64,000 bases of DNA from an uncultured Burkholderiales bacterium (GCA_943908475.1 CALTTG010000007.1:39374-103373); one strand, 5' to 3'; counted from the stretch's first letter, positions 1 through 8,726 are shown. The notes: generated by a model not told the origin, from the letters alone. Program-made: numbers and translations.

Positions 1-603
1 GACGCCCTGCGCGCCGGCCGCCCCCTGAGCGCCAAAGAAAAGCTGCACCACGACACCGGCCTGGTCGGCGTGCTGCAAAGCCTGCACGACGAGCTGGACG
101 CCGCCGTGCTGCAAGCCTACGGCTGGCCAGACCTGGGCCCCGTGCCCTGGGCCGACGAGGTCGCCCGCCAGGCCTGGACCGAAGCCTTGCTCGAACGCCT
201 GGTGGCGCTCAACACCCGCCGCGCCGCCGACGAAGCCCGTGGCGTGGTGCGCTGGCTGCGCCCCGAGTTCCAGAACCCCACCACACCAGGCAGCGCAACC
301 ACCGAGCAAGCCGGGGACACGGAGCACGCCGAAGGCGACGACGCCTCCGACCAGGCAACCCCAGGCGCCAGCACCAGCGTGGCGCGCCGCCCCTGGCCTG
401 CCGACCTGCCCGAGCAAATGCGCGCCACCGCCGAGGTGCTGGCCGCCAGCGCCATCGCCCTGAACACTGAGGCCATCGCGGGCCACTTCACGGGCCGAGG
501 CCCCTGGAAGAAGCGCCTGCCCCAGATCCTCGACACGCTGGAAGCACTGGGGCGAGCCCGCAAGGTGACATCGCTGGCAGGAGGCACGTGGTCGCGTGCA
601 TGA
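1..603 (+). CDS. C-terminal part of class I SAM-dependent DNA methyltransferase (5' end outside window)
   Basis: The reading frame is open from base 1 to the stop at 601-603, so only about the last 200 residues are present. They contain a helical stretch with a YGW motif, then the signature VRWLRPEFQNP, an acidic low-complexity linker, and a terminal segment with GRGPWKKRLPQILDTLEALG. From memory of the family, this arrangement is typical of the C-terminus of large class I DNA methyltransferases of the MmeI / type IIL kind, which modify and often also restrict DNA. The catalytic methyltransferase motifs lie upstream of the window, so the catalytic role is inferred. The toxin-antitoxin operon just downstream fits a defence island. 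A BREX- or DISARM-type methylase would be an alternative. Confidence 0.72.
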   Translation, partial: DALRAGRPLSAKEKLHHDTGLVGVLQSLHDELDAAVLQAYGWPDLGPVPWADEVARQAWTEALLERLVALNTRRAADEARGVVRWLRPEFQNPTTPGSATTEQAGDTEHAEGDDASDQATPGASTSVARRPWPADLPEQMRATAEVLAASAIALNTEAIAGHFTGRGPWKKRLPQILDTLEALGRARKVTSLAGGTWSRA

Positions 604-645
604 TTCACGCATCGCCCCTCCACATGGGGGGCATTCAAACCAAAT

Positions 646-676
646 GGTTTACCTGATCGGTAAACCGAAATATGAT
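646..676 (+). promoter_or_regulatory. promoter with overlapping palindromic operator of higBA
   Basis: A perfect inverted repeat GGTTTACC-TGATC-GGTAAACC occupies 646-666. Its left arm contains a -35-like TTTACC (648-653), and a good -10 TATGAT lies at 671-676 with a 17-bp spacer. An antitoxin bound to the repeat would therefore cover the -35 and spacer, the usual autoregulation layout of HigBA operons. The repeat and boxes are seen directly; binding by the HigA product is inferred. Confidence 0.7.
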
Positions 677-689
677 TCAGGGCTGACGC

Positions 690-1019
690 TTGGAAATTCG
701 CTTTCGCAACAAGAAACTGCGCGAGGTCTGCGAGCAACGCAAGGTGGCGGTCAAGCAGCTGGGCTCGCTCAGCGCCAACAAGCTGCAGATCCGCCTGGCG
801 GCTTTGGAAGCCGCCGGTTGCGTGTCTGACCTCATCGCGGGCCGCCCGCATGAGCTGACAGGCCAACGGGCAGGGCAGTTCGCCCTGGATTTGTCTGGCG
901 GCTGGCGCCTGGTGTTCTCGCCCGACCACGAGCCGCGCCCACAGCGCCAAGATGGCGGCACCGACTGGCAGCGGGTCACCATCGTCTGCATTGAATACAT
1001 CGGGGACTACCATGACTGA
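690..1019 (+). CDS. higB: HigB-type toxin (RelE/ParE superfamily)
   Basis: This 109-residue protein begins MEIRFRNKKLREVCE and has a long helical middle, then a GWRLVF strand and a terminal strand block (VTIVCIEYIGDYHD). This is the pattern of HigB / plasmid-maintenance killer proteins, which are ribosome-dependent mRNA interferases. The only start fitting the family N-terminus is TTG at 690, preceded by AGGG at 679-682; the ATG at 672 stops after four codons. The gene overlaps the following antitoxin gene by eight bases, so the two are translationally coupled. A palindromic operator and promoter lie immediately upstream. The toxin assignment comes from size, fold pattern and the partner gene. 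Confidence 0.75.
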   Translation: MEIRFRNKKLREVCEQRKVAVKQLGSLSANKLQIRLAALEAAGCVSDLIAGRPHELTGQRAGQFALDLSGGWRLVFSPDHEPRPQRQDGGTDWQRVTIVCIEYIGDYHD

Positions 1020-2142
1020 TCCGCACACACCTTTTGCCCCGGACTGGGTCTCGCCGCCCGGCGAAGCCATCCAGGATCTGGCTGAAGAACGCGGTTGGTC
1101 GCAGCAAGAGCTGGCACGTCGCCTGGGGTACACCGAGAAGCACGTCAGCCAGCTGGTCAACGGCAAGGTGGCGCTGACCGTCGATGCCGCCCAGCGGCTG
1201 GAACGGGTGCTCGGCAGCACGCTCGATTTCTGGCTCAACCTGGAAGCCAACTTTCGGCGCCACAGTGCACGGCTTGCCGCCGCACAGCAGCAAGCCACAT
1301 GGGTTGACTGGCTGGACGAGCTGCCCCTCAAAGACATCATGGCTTGCGGGGCATTGCCCAAGGTCCGCCTGGATGCCCGCAGCAAGCCGGGCCTGGTCGA
1401 CGCGTGCCTCAAGCTGTTCGGCGTGGCGTCACCGCAAGAGTGGCGTGCACATTACGGTGCCATGCAGGTGGACTTCAGACGCAGCGGGGCCGACCAGGCC
1501 GACGTGGGCGCCATCGCCACCTGGCTGCGCCTGGGCGAGCAACAGGCCGAACGGCTGGAGGGTCCTGACTACGACGCGTCTCGCTTCAAACAGGCCTTGA
1601 CCGCCTTGCGCACGCTCACCACCGCGCGCCCCGAGGTGTTTGAGCCCACGATGCGCCGGCTGTTGCGCGAGGCCGGCGTGGCGTTCGTGCTGGTGCCCGC
1701 CATTCCCCGCGCACGCGTGAGCGGCGTGGCCCGCTGGCTGGCGCCGCATCGGCCCTTGATCCAGTTGTCGCTGTACGGCAAAACCAACGACAAGTTCTGG
1801 TTCACGTTTTTCCACGAAGCCGCTCACGTGCTGCTTCATGGCGGCAACAAGTCTGCACGCCAGTCCATCTTCTTGGACGACCCCAGCAGCGCCCACACCG
1901 ACGACCCGCGAGAGCACGAGGCCAATGTCTGGGCGGGCAATTGGCTGATTCCCGCCGATCAGGCCCACATGCTACCCAAGCTGCGGAGCAAAGCGGCGGT
2001 CCGGGCCTTTGCCCAGCAGCTAGGCATTCACCCTGGCATTGTGGTGGGCAGGCTTCAACACGATGGGCTCATTCCCCCCTCGTGGTTCAACGACCTGAAG
2101 ACCACGCTGGTGTTCAAGATGGACGCCGCGCCGACCGGCTGA
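1012..2142 (+). CDS. higA: HigA-type antitoxin fused to ImmA/IrrE-type metallopeptidase
   Basis: The ATG at 1012 overlaps the toxin stop and gives 376 residues. Residues about 17-70 form an XRE helix-turn-helix (WSQQELARRLGYTEKHVSQL) like HigA. The C-terminal half is an ImmA/IrrE (COG2856) metallopeptidase domain with the zinc motif HEAAH at about 268-272 and a downstream EHEANVWA segment supplying the third ligand. HigA normally neutralises HigB and represses the operon. The peptidase domain suggests stress-triggered or self-cleaving control of the repressor, as known for ImmA acting on phage and ICE repressors. The gene ends 24 bp from the convergent M48 protease gene. Confidence 0.78.
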   Translation: MTDPHTPFAPDWVSPPGEAIQDLAEERGWSQQELARRLGYTEKHVSQLVNGKVALTVDAAQRLERVLGSTLDFWLNLEANFRRHSARLAAAQQQATWVDWLDELPLKDIMACGALPKVRLDARSKPGLVDACLKLFGVASPQEWRAHYGAMQVDFRRSGADQADVGAIATWLRLGEQQAERLEGPDYDASRFKQALTALRTLTTARPEVFEPTMRRLLREAGVAFVLVPAIPRARVSGVARWLAPHRPLIQLSLYGKTNDKFWFTFFHEAAHVLLHGGNKSARQSIFLDDPSSAHTDDPREHEANVWAGNWLIPADQAHMLPKLRSKAAVRAFAQQLGIHPGIVVGRLQHDGLIPPSWFNDLKTTLVFKMDAAPTG

Positions 2143-2166
2143 CCCTCCCGCTCGCATCGCCTCGCA

Positions 2167-3108
2167 TCAGTGATCGTGGTGATCATGACGACCCGTTGCA
2201 AGCGATGGGCTGCCCTTGCCCCAATACGCCAGCGCCGCCCCCTCCTCGAGCGCCCCGCGCCGCTGAGGCGCATCCCAACGTTGCTTGGGCTTGGGGGCTC
2301 GGTCATACAGCGGGGTGACCTTGGGCAGGCTGGCCTGAATTTCTTGAATGCGGGTGCTGCTGGAGGGGTGGGTCGAGAGGAACTGCGGCGGCGCCCCCTT
2401 GCTGGCGGCGGCCATCTTTTCCCACAGGCTGATGCCAGCGCGCGGGTCGTAACCCGTCCGGGCCGCCAGCTCCATGCCAACCAGATCGGCCTCGGACTCG
2501 TCCTCCCGGCTGAACTTGAGCGTGAGCAGTTGCCCACCCATGTTCAGCAAGGTGTCGCCCGCGCTGCCCAGGCCCAGCAAGCCGGACAGCACGTTGGCAC
2601 CAATGCGCGTGGCCGCGGTCTTGCCCATGCGTTCACGGGCATGTTCACGCAGGGCATGCGCCATCTCGTGGCCCATGATCATGGCCACTTCGTCATCGGT
2701 CAGCTTGAGCTGCTCCAGGATGCCGGTGTAGAACACAATCTTGCCGCCCGGCATGCAAAACGCATTGAGCTCTTTGGAGTTGATGACGCTGACCTCCCAC
2801 TGCCACTGGGGCGCGCGCTTGTTCCATTCCAGCGCAAACGGGATCATGCGACGCGCGATGCTGCGCAAGCGCACCACCTGCGGGTGGTTGTCGGGCAAGA
2901 GCGCGTTTTGTTGCGCGGCCTGGCCCTGCATCTGGGCGTACTGTTGGGTGGCGGCCTGTTCCACCTGCTCGGCCGACACCAGTCGGGTGAAACCCGACTG
3001 TTTGCCCACCTCCACCCCCTCGCGAGCGTGCAGGGACACGGGCATGGCAAGCGCGGCAGCCGCCACGGCCAGCGACATCAAGGATTGGCGAACAGGCACA
3101 GCATTCAT
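2167..3108 (-). CDS. exported M48-family zinc metalloprotease
   Basis: The protein has 313 residues starting at MNAVPVRQSLMSL, chosen because it begins a good signal peptide ending near VSLHA-RE. The peptidase core has HEMAH at about 147-151 (HExxH zinc site) and the downstream glutamate ligand in EADLVGME. It lacks TPR repeats, so it is closer to LoiP/YggG-type periplasmic or lipid-linked proteases than to full BepA. Such proteases degrade or help fold envelope proteins. The C-terminus ends in a histidine-rich tail (HDHHDH), which may bind metal. It is convergent with the HigBA operon, and the next gene upstream on the same strand is a transporter. Confidence 0.8.
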   Translation of the reverse strand: MNAVPVRQSLMSLAVAAAALAMPVSLHAREGVEVGKQSGFTRLVSAEQVEQAATQQYAQMQGQAAQQNALLPDNHPQVVRLRSIARRMIPFALEWNKRAPQWQWEVSVINSKELNAFCMPGGKIVFYTGILEQLKLTDDEVAMIMGHEMAHALREHARERMGKTAATRIGANVLSGLLGLGSAGDTLLNMGGQLLTLKFSREDESEADLVGMELAARTGYDPRAGISLWEKMAAASKGAPPQFLSTHPSSSTRIQEIQASLPKVTPLYDRAPKPKQRWDAPQRRGALEEGAALAYWGKGSPSLATGRHDHHDH

Positions 3109-3162
3109 CTTCAACACTCTCGCAAGGATGCAACACACCGGCGGGGGCCAGGCCCCCACCCT

Positions 3163-4698
3163 TCAACGCACGTCATGGGCCAAAAGCATACGCCGGACAT
3201 GAGGCAACAAGGCATAGGCCGGGAACGACAGCAAGAACGTCAGGGCAAAGAAGCTGGCGTAACCCATTTGCTCGACCCCCAGTCCCCCGGCCCAGCCGGC
3301 CACCGCCCGTGAAAACGCGAAGATGGACGACAAGATGGCGTACTCCGTGGTGGCGCGACGCTTGTCGGTGATGCCCATCAGGAAGGCCAGGAACGCGCCG
3401 GTGCCCAGGCCGCCCGTGAAGCTCTCCAAGGCGCTGGCGCCGTACACCATGAACTGAAAATTCAAGGGCACGTCGGCGCCCGGCACGAGCTGAGGCGCCG
3501 CAGAGGCCGCCGCGGCGTAGCCCAGGTTGGACAAGGCTTGCGCCAAGCCCAACACCCACAGGCCCTTGAACACACCGGCGCGGTCCACATACCAGCCGCC
3601 GACCAGCCCGCCCGCAATCGACAGCCCCAGCCCCACGTTCACCGACACCAGGCCGATCTGAGCAGGCGTGAACCCCGCATCCACCCAGAAGGGCTTGACC
3701 ATGAAGCCCATGGCCGCATCGCCCAGCTTGAACAACAAGATGAACAGCAACACCGGGGCCATGCCCGACCGCCCCAACAAGCTCACCCACGCGCCAAACA
3801 TCGGGCCATCGGCCATGGCCTGCGCGCCGGGCCGCTGCGCGGCCTTGACCATCAGCAAGCTGCCCGCCAACATCAAGCCCACCGGCAAACCGCCTTTGAA
3901 CCACCACGTGCTGCCATAGGGCACCAGCCAATCCCAACCCAAGGCCTTGCCCAGCGGGTTGAAGACCGGCCACAGCAAGCCCAGCAAGACCAAGCCCAGG
4001 GCCAGCAGCCACTGAGGCTGCTGACGCAACAGACGCCACTCGGTGGCCAGCCCGCCGCCTGCGCCCTCGGGCCGCACAGGCACCACGTTGGAAGGCGGCG
4101 CCAACAAGGCCAGCAGGCCGTTGGTCAGCATGAGAGCAGCACCCGCCCCGTAAGCGGCCTGCCAGTTGGGCGCCCCCGGCACCCCCAGCCAGCCCGCCAC
4201 CACCAACAGCCCCCCCGCCGCCAACATGCCGACCCGGTACATGCCGATGCGCAGCCCGTTGGCCACGCCAAACTGGCCCGAGTTGAGCTTCTCGATCGTG
4301 TAGCCATCGGTCGCGATGTCATTGGTGGCCGACAGCACCGTGAACACGGCCAACAAGGCCCAGGGCCAGCTGGCACCAGAGCCCAGGGCGTCCGGGTTCA
4401 TGGCCATGGTCGCCAACACGGCCGCCATGCCCAGGTTGGCCGCCGCCATCCAGCGCCGGTGCGCCCGCCAGGCGTCCACCAGAGGCGCCCAGAGGAACTT
4501 GACCGTCCACGCCAGCCCCAGCAGGCTCAACAGCCCGATTTCAGAGGGCGAGGCGCCAGCTTGGCGCAAATGCACCGGGAACAAGTCATAAAAGACACCC
4601 AGCGGGAGCCCCTCCGAAAAATAGAGCAGGCCCACCCAGAACATGAAATGGCGGTAGGCAGGACGGGGGCTGGATGCAGCCTCGGATGCTTGAGTCAT
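3163..4698 (-). CDS. AmpG-like MFS permease (PAT family)
   Basis: This 511-residue protein has about twelve hydrophobic helices. Early motifs YFSEGLPLGVFYDL and KFLWAPLVDAW and the DIATDGY motif in helix 4 are typical of the AmpG / peptide-acetyl-CoA transporter branch of the major facilitator superfamily. AmpG imports anhydromuropeptides for cell-wall recycling; that substrate is a family-level inference. The protein is close to the usual AmpG length. It diverges from the chemoreceptor gene, with 155 bp between them. Confidence 0.7.
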   Translation of the reverse strand: MTQASEAASSPRPAYRHFMFWVGLLYFSEGLPLGVFYDLFPVHLRQAGASPSEIGLLSLLGLAWTVKFLWAPLVDAWRAHRRWMAAANLGMAAVLATMAMNPDALGSGASWPWALLAVFTVLSATNDIATDGYTIEKLNSGQFGVANGLRIGMYRVGMLAAGGLLVVAGWLGVPGAPNWQAAYGAGAALMLTNGLLALLAPPSNVVPVRPEGAGGGLATEWRLLRQQPQWLLALGLVLLGLLWPVFNPLGKALGWDWLVPYGSTWWFKGGLPVGLMLAGSLLMVKAAQRPGAQAMADGPMFGAWVSLLGRSGMAPVLLFILLFKLGDAAMGFMVKPFWVDAGFTPAQIGLVSVNVGLGLSIAGGLVGGWYVDRAGVFKGLWVLGLAQALSNLGYAAAASAAPQLVPGADVPLNFQFMVYGASALESFTGGLGTGAFLAFLMGITDKRRATTEYAILSSIFAFSRAVAGWAGGLGVEQMGYASFFALTFLLSFPAYALLPHVRRMLLAHDVR

Positions 4699-4786
4699 TT
4701 GCCGATTCTAGAGACGACAGCCCCTCGACCAAGCCCAGGGGGAGGAATTCGGCCACCAAAGCCCAGCTCATCGAGGGATCTGACGC

Positions 4787-4813
4787 TCAAGCTCCTGGGC
4801 ACCATGCCGATAA
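4787..4813 (+). promoter_or_regulatory. sigma-28 (FliA)-type promoter of chemoreceptor gene
   Basis: The octamer GCCGATAA at 4806-4813 is an exact match to the sigma-28 -10 element. TCAAGCTC at 4787-4794 lies 11 bp upstream, matching the TAAAGTTT-N11-GCCGATAA consensus spacing. It is 40 bp before the receptor ATG. Flagellar sigma-28 control of chemoreceptors is well established, so this receptor is probably expressed with the late flagellar genes. Confidence 0.75.
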
Positions 4814-4853
4814 ACCCACCGTTGAGCCTCAAGATTGAGCTGGAGCCACTCCC

Positions 4854-6311
4854 ATGAACCTTCGCACACGACTCTGGATGTTGCCCATCGGCGCCGCCGC
4901 GCTGACCGCGGCCGGGCTGGTCACGGTGGCCATCATCACCGGACAGGCCACGGACTCGGTGAGTCAATTGAGCTCGCTGGGACGAGAAACCACCGAGCAG
5001 CAAGCGGCGTTCAAAGCCGCACACGATGCGGCCCTGTCACACATCCACACTCTGCTGTGGGCCTGCGTGGGGATCGGCACCGGCATCATCGCCGCGCTGA
5101 CGGCCTACGCCATGTCCACCATGTCGTACCTGCACAAAGCCCTGGGCGCCGACCCCGTCGATCTCCGGGCCTGGCTGCAACGCCTCGCCGATGGCGACCT
5201 CGACCTGAACACGGGGGCCAACGGGCGTGACGACGAATCGATCAAGGGGGCCTTGCAGCTGATGAGTGAGCGCATGCGCGACACCATCGGCACCATCCGC
5301 AGCGCCACCGACTCCATCACGACCGCCTCCAGCGAGATCGCCAGCGGCAACCAAGACCTGTCGCACCGCACCGAAAGCACGGCCTCCAACCTGCAACAGA
5401 CGGCCAGCTCGATGGAGCAGCTCACCGGCACGGTGCGCCAGAGTGCCGACTCGGCCACCCAAGCCAACCAGTTGGCCTCGGGCGCCGCCACGGCCGCCCA
5501 ACGCGGTGAAAGCATCGTCTCGCAAGTGGTGGCCAACATGGCCGAAATTGACGGGGCCAGCCGCAAGATCAATGAAATCATCACCGTCATCGACGGCATC
5601 GCCTTCCAGACCAACATTCTGGCGCTGAACGCCGCGGTGGAAGCCGCCCGAGCCGGTGAACAAGGCCGGGGCTTTGCGGTGGTGGCGGGCGAGGTTCGCT
5701 CGCTGGCCCAACGCAGCGCCAACGCCGCCAAAGAGATCAAAACCTTGATCAGCGCCTCGTCTGAAAAGGTGGAGTCGGGCTCTCGCCTGGTGAAAGACGC
5801 CGGCAGCTCGATGCAGGAAATCTTGACCAGCGTGCAACGCGTGTCGGACATCATTGGCGAGATCAGCGCCGCCGCCTCGGAGCAAAGCGACGGCATCGCT
5901 TCGGTGAATCGCTCGGTCAACGAGCTCGACCAGATGACGCAGCAAAACGCCGCCTTGGTGGAAGAGTCGGCCGCCGCGGCCGAAAGCCTGAAAGACCAGG
6001 CCGCGCGTCTGGCGCAGGCGGTCTCGTCCTTCAAGCTGGGAGCTGGCCATCTGGGCAGCGGCCTGGGATCGGCCGCCCGCACGCAGACCCACACCGTCAT
6101 TCACCACGCCAAGGCCAGCAGCGCCCGCGCCACGGTCATCACCCCGGTGGCCGCACCGGTCAAGCCCGTGGAAAAAGTGATCCCCAAGCTGACGCACACC
6201 CCCTCCAGCAGCTCGACAGCAACCGCCGCCCCCGTGCACACGCCGCCGGCCGCCAAGCCGAGCCCGGCGGCCACCGCGCCCGCATCCGAGGACGATTGGG
6301 AAACGTTCTGA
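4854..6311 (+). CDS. methyl-accepting chemotaxis protein with CheR/CheB tether
   Basis: The protein has 485 residues. Transmembrane helices lie near residues 8-30 and 62-86, enclosing only about 30 periplasmic residues, so it has no obvious ligand-binding domain. A HAMP-like segment and a full cytoplasmic signalling domain follow, with the conserved hairpin tip (IDGIAFQTNILALNAAVEAAR). A Pro/Ala-rich linker of about 80 residues ends in DDWETF, a CheR/CheB docking pentapeptide. The minimal sensor suggests it reads membrane or energy state, or an accessory protein; that is inference. GGAG at 4842-4845 supports the start, and a sigma-28 promoter lies upstream. Confidence 0.9.
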   Translation: MNLRTRLWMLPIGAAALTAAGLVTVAIITGQATDSVSQLSSLGRETTEQQAAFKAAHDAALSHIHTLLWACVGIGTGIIAALTAYAMSTMSYLHKALGADPVDLRAWLQRLADGDLDLNTGANGRDDESIKGALQLMSERMRDTIGTIRSATDSITTASSEIASGNQDLSHRTESTASNLQQTASSMEQLTGTVRQSADSATQANQLASGAATAAQRGESIVSQVVANMAEIDGASRKINEIITVIDGIAFQTNILALNAAVEAARAGEQGRGFAVVAGEVRSLAQRSANAAKEIKTLISASSEKVESGSRLVKDAGSSMQEILTSVQRVSDIIGEISAAASEQSDGIASVNRSVNELDQMTQQNAALVEESAAAAESLKDQAARLAQAVSSFKLGAGHLGSGLGSAARTQTHTVIHHAKASSARATVITPVAAPVKPVEKVIPKLTHTPSSSSTATAAPVHTPPAAKPSPAATAPASEDDWETF

Positions 6312-6339
6312 ACCGTCGAATCCTGTAGGCTACGGGGGC

Positions 6340-7215
6340 ATGAAAGTGCCCCCGTTGTCATTGCTGAAATTCGCCGCGAACCTGTCGTGGCTGTACACCG
6401 ACCTGCCCTTTCTCGACCGCTTCGAGGCCGCTGCCGCAGATGGGTTCCAGGGTGTCGAGTGCCTGTTCCCGCATGAACACGACGAGGCCGAGATCGAAGC
6501 CCGGTTGCGCGACTTGGGCTTGAGCCTGGTCCTCTTCAACGCACGCCCCGGCGATTGGGCCCGAGGCGACCGAGGCCTCGCCAGCCTGTCGGGTCGAGAA
6601 GCCGATTTTCGACGCAGCATCGATGAGGCACTGGCCCGAGCCCAGCAACTCGGGTGCCCCCGGGTGCACGTGATGGCCGGGCTCTGTCTGGAGCCCACGC
6701 CGCAAGATCGGCTCGCGGCCAAGGAGCGCTACCTGCAACAACTGGCCTGGGCCGCTGGTCAGGCCGAGCAGGCAGGCCTCACCTTGATGATCGAGCCCAT
6801 CAACCCCCGCGACATGCCGGGCTACCTGCTGCAGTTGCAGGCCGACGCCCATGCGGTGGTTCAGACCATCGGCTCGCCGGCCTTGCAGGTTCAGATGGAC
6901 CTCTACCACTGCCAGATCGTGGAGGGCGACGTCACCATGAGGCTGCGGCAATACCTGCCCACCGGGCGGGTGGGCCACATTCAGATCGCCGCCGTGCCTG
7001 ATCGTGGCGAACCTGGCAAGGGGGAGCTCTCCTATGAACATGTGCTTGAAGAACTGGTGGCGCTCGACTATGGTGGCTGGCTGGGCTTGGAGTACAAGCC
7101 CAGAGACGCTCGGCCGGGCGGCACATCCCTGGGTCTGCAATGGCTGAGTGATCTGCCCGACACACTACAAATGCAGCCAGGGATCCACGCTTCAGGACCC
7201 ATTGATGCCCCGTGA
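6340..7215 (+). CDS. hyi: hydroxypyruvate isomerase
   Basis: This 291-residue TIM-barrel protein starts with a FAANLSWLYTDLPFLDRF-like strand-helix unit, as in Hyi. Metal and substrate motifs include MIEPINPRDMPGY, QMDLYHCQI and the terminal LGLEYKPR. It interconverts hydroxypyruvate and tartronate semialdehyde in glyoxylate metabolism. This links loosely to malate synthase G at the end of the window, the other glyoxylate-consuming enzyme seen here. It overlaps the next gene by 11 bases, so the two are probably co-transcribed. About 30 C-terminal residues beyond the usual end are poorly conserved in appearance. Confidence 0.85.
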   Translation: MKVPPLSLLKFAANLSWLYTDLPFLDRFEAAAADGFQGVECLFPHEHDEAEIEARLRDLGLSLVLFNARPGDWARGDRGLASLSGREADFRRSIDEALARAQQLGCPRVHVMAGLCLEPTPQDRLAAKERYLQQLAWAAGQAEQAGLTLMIEPINPRDMPGYLLQLQADAHAVVQTIGSPALQVQMDLYHCQIVEGDVTMRLRQYLPTGRVGHIQIAAVPDRGEPGKGELSYEHVLEELVALDYGGWLGLEYKPRDARPGGTSLGLQWLSDLPDTLQMQPGIHASGPIDAP

Positions 7216-8089
7216 CGCCTCGCCCCATTCAACATCTGTCGCTCAGGTGCCCCCCACCGTCGCCACGCGTGACGGGCTGAACCTCGTCACGACACACTGG
7301 CCCGCACTCACCCCGCTCAAAGGCGTGGTGGCCCTGGTGCATGGGCTGGGTGAACACGCTGGCCGCTACGCCCATGTGGCACGTCTGCTGAATCAACTGG
7401 GGTGGGCCGTGGTCGGTTACGACCACCGGGGTCACGGGCGCTCCCCCGGTGGCCGTGGCGGCCTCAAGCATGGCGACGACCTCCTGCACGACCTCGCGGC
7501 CGTGATCGACACCATCCGTGCGGCCTACCCGGGCCAACGCTTGCTGGTGCTCGGGCACAGCTTGGGCGGGCTGGTCACGGCTCGGTTCGTCTCGGCCCTG
7601 GCCCACCCGTCCGAAAACGCCTTGTGGCAGCGCCCGGTCGACCTGTGCGTGCTGTCGTCGCCGGCCCTGGACCTGGGCATGAGCCCCTTTCAGAAGGGCC
7701 TGCTCAACAGCGTGGGGCGGCTCACCCCCGATGTCGCGGTGGGCAACGGACTCAAACCCGAGTGGGTGTGCTCAGACGCCTCCGTGGTCAAGAACTACGT
7801 CGACGACCCGCTCGTGCACGACCGCATCACCGGCCGCCTGACCCGCTTCATGGTCGACGCGGTCGAGGTGGTGCACCAGCGCGCCAGCACCTGGACGGTG
7901 CCCACCTTGCTGCTGTATGCCGGCGCCGACCGATGCGTGAAGCCTGCAGGGGCCGAGCGATTCAGCCGCCAGGCCCCCTCTCAACTGGTCCAGACCGTGG
8001 CTTACCGCCACATGGCCCACGAGATCTTCAACGAACCCGACAAGGCCCTCGTTCTGGGTGATCTGCAGGCCTGGCTGATCAAGCACTGA
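7205..8089 (+). CDS. alpha/beta hydrolase, monoacylglycerol-lipase-like (S33)
   Basis: The protein has 294 residues from the ATG at 7205, which overlaps the end of hyi. It shows HGLGEHAGRYAHVA (oxyanion region), GYDHRGHGRS, the nucleophile elbow GHSLGG, the acid in LYAGADRCV and the catalytic histidine in YRHMAHEIFNE. This combination is typical of lysophospholipase / monoglyceride lipase (PldB, YtpA) proteins that hydrolyse mono-acylglycerols or lysolipids. No signal peptide is visible, so it is cytoplasmic. A general serine aminopeptidase-like esterase is the alternative. Confidence 0.85.
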   Translation: MPRDASPHSTSVAQVPPTVATRDGLNLVTTHWPALTPLKGVVALVHGLGEHAGRYAHVARLLNQLGWAVVGYDHRGHGRSPGGRGGLKHGDDLLHDLAAVIDTIRAAYPGQRLLVLGHSLGGLVTARFVSALAHPSENALWQRPVDLCVLSSPALDLGMSPFQKGLLNSVGRLTPDVAVGNGLKPEWVCSDASVVKNYVDDPLVHDRITGRLTRFMVDAVEVVHQRASTWTVPTLLLYAGADRCVKPAGAERFSRQAPSQLVQTVAYRHMAHEIFNEPDKALVLGDLQAWLIKH

Positions 8090-8149
8090 GATGACGCGGC
8101 GGTTTTGCGGGATGATCGCGTCTTTGCACGCGAGCATCCGGATTCCATC

Positions 8150-8707
8150 ATGGCCCTGAAAGCCACCATCTACAAAGCCCAGATCCAGTTGTCCGACATG
8201 GATCGCCATGTCTACGACTCGCCGTCGGTCACGATCGCCCGTCACCCTTCGGAATCGGACGAGCGCATGATGATCCGCGTGTTGGCGCTGGCGCTCGGCT
8301 GGCCGGCCGACACGTCAGAGGGCACGCTGGAGCTGGCCAAAGACATGTGGGAGCCCGATGAGCCCGCGCTGTGGCACCAGAACTTCTCGGGCGACATCCT
8401 GCACTGGGTGGAAGTGGGCCAACCCGACGACAAGCGGCTGATGAAGGCTTGCGGGCGCGCCGAACGGGTCACGCTGTGGGCCTTCCAGAGCAGCACCCCG
8501 GTCTGGTGGGACAACATCGCCAACAAGCTCACCCGGGCCAACAAGCTGACGGTGTGGCAGGTGCCCACCGAGCAGAGTCAGGCCCTGGCGGCCCTCGCTT
8601 CGCGCAGCATGCAGCTGCAAGTGACCGTGCAAGACGCCACCATCTGGGTCAGCTCGGGCGAGCAATCGGTCGAGATCACCCCCGTCAAGCTCAAGGGCCC
8701 CGACTGA
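8150..8707 (+). CDS. yaeQ: YaeQ family protein
   Basis: The protein has 185 residues from MALKATIYKAQIQLSD, the standard YaeQ N-terminus. It carries ARHPSESDERMMIRVLALAL and a degenerate nuclease-like core (EPDEPALW, WVEVGQPDDKRLMKA). YaeQ has a PD-(D/E)XK nuclease-like fold; overexpression was reported to suppress loss of RfaH, but its biochemical role is unsettled. It lies downstream of the hydrolase gene with a 60-bp gap and converges on the acyl-CoA ligase gene. Confidence 0.9.
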   Translation: MALKATIYKAQIQLSDMDRHVYDSPSVTIARHPSESDERMMIRVLALALGWPADTSEGTLELAKDMWEPDEPALWHQNFSGDILHWVEVGQPDDKRLMKACGRAERVTLWAFQSSTPVWWDNIANKLTRANKLTVWQVPTEQSQALAALASRSMQLQVTVQDATIWVSSGEQSVEITPVKLKGPD

Positions 8708-8726
8708 GCCCAAGGCCCGAGGCGAC

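Noticed and set aside
613..632. GC-rich hairpin-like sequence after the methyltransferase gene
   Set aside because: The arms are short and uneven and no T-tract follows, so a terminator call is not supported.
117..1412. Long open frame on the minus strand opposite the methyltransferase and antitoxin genes
   Set aside because: It has no family features. In GC-rich DNA antisense frames of real genes are often open.
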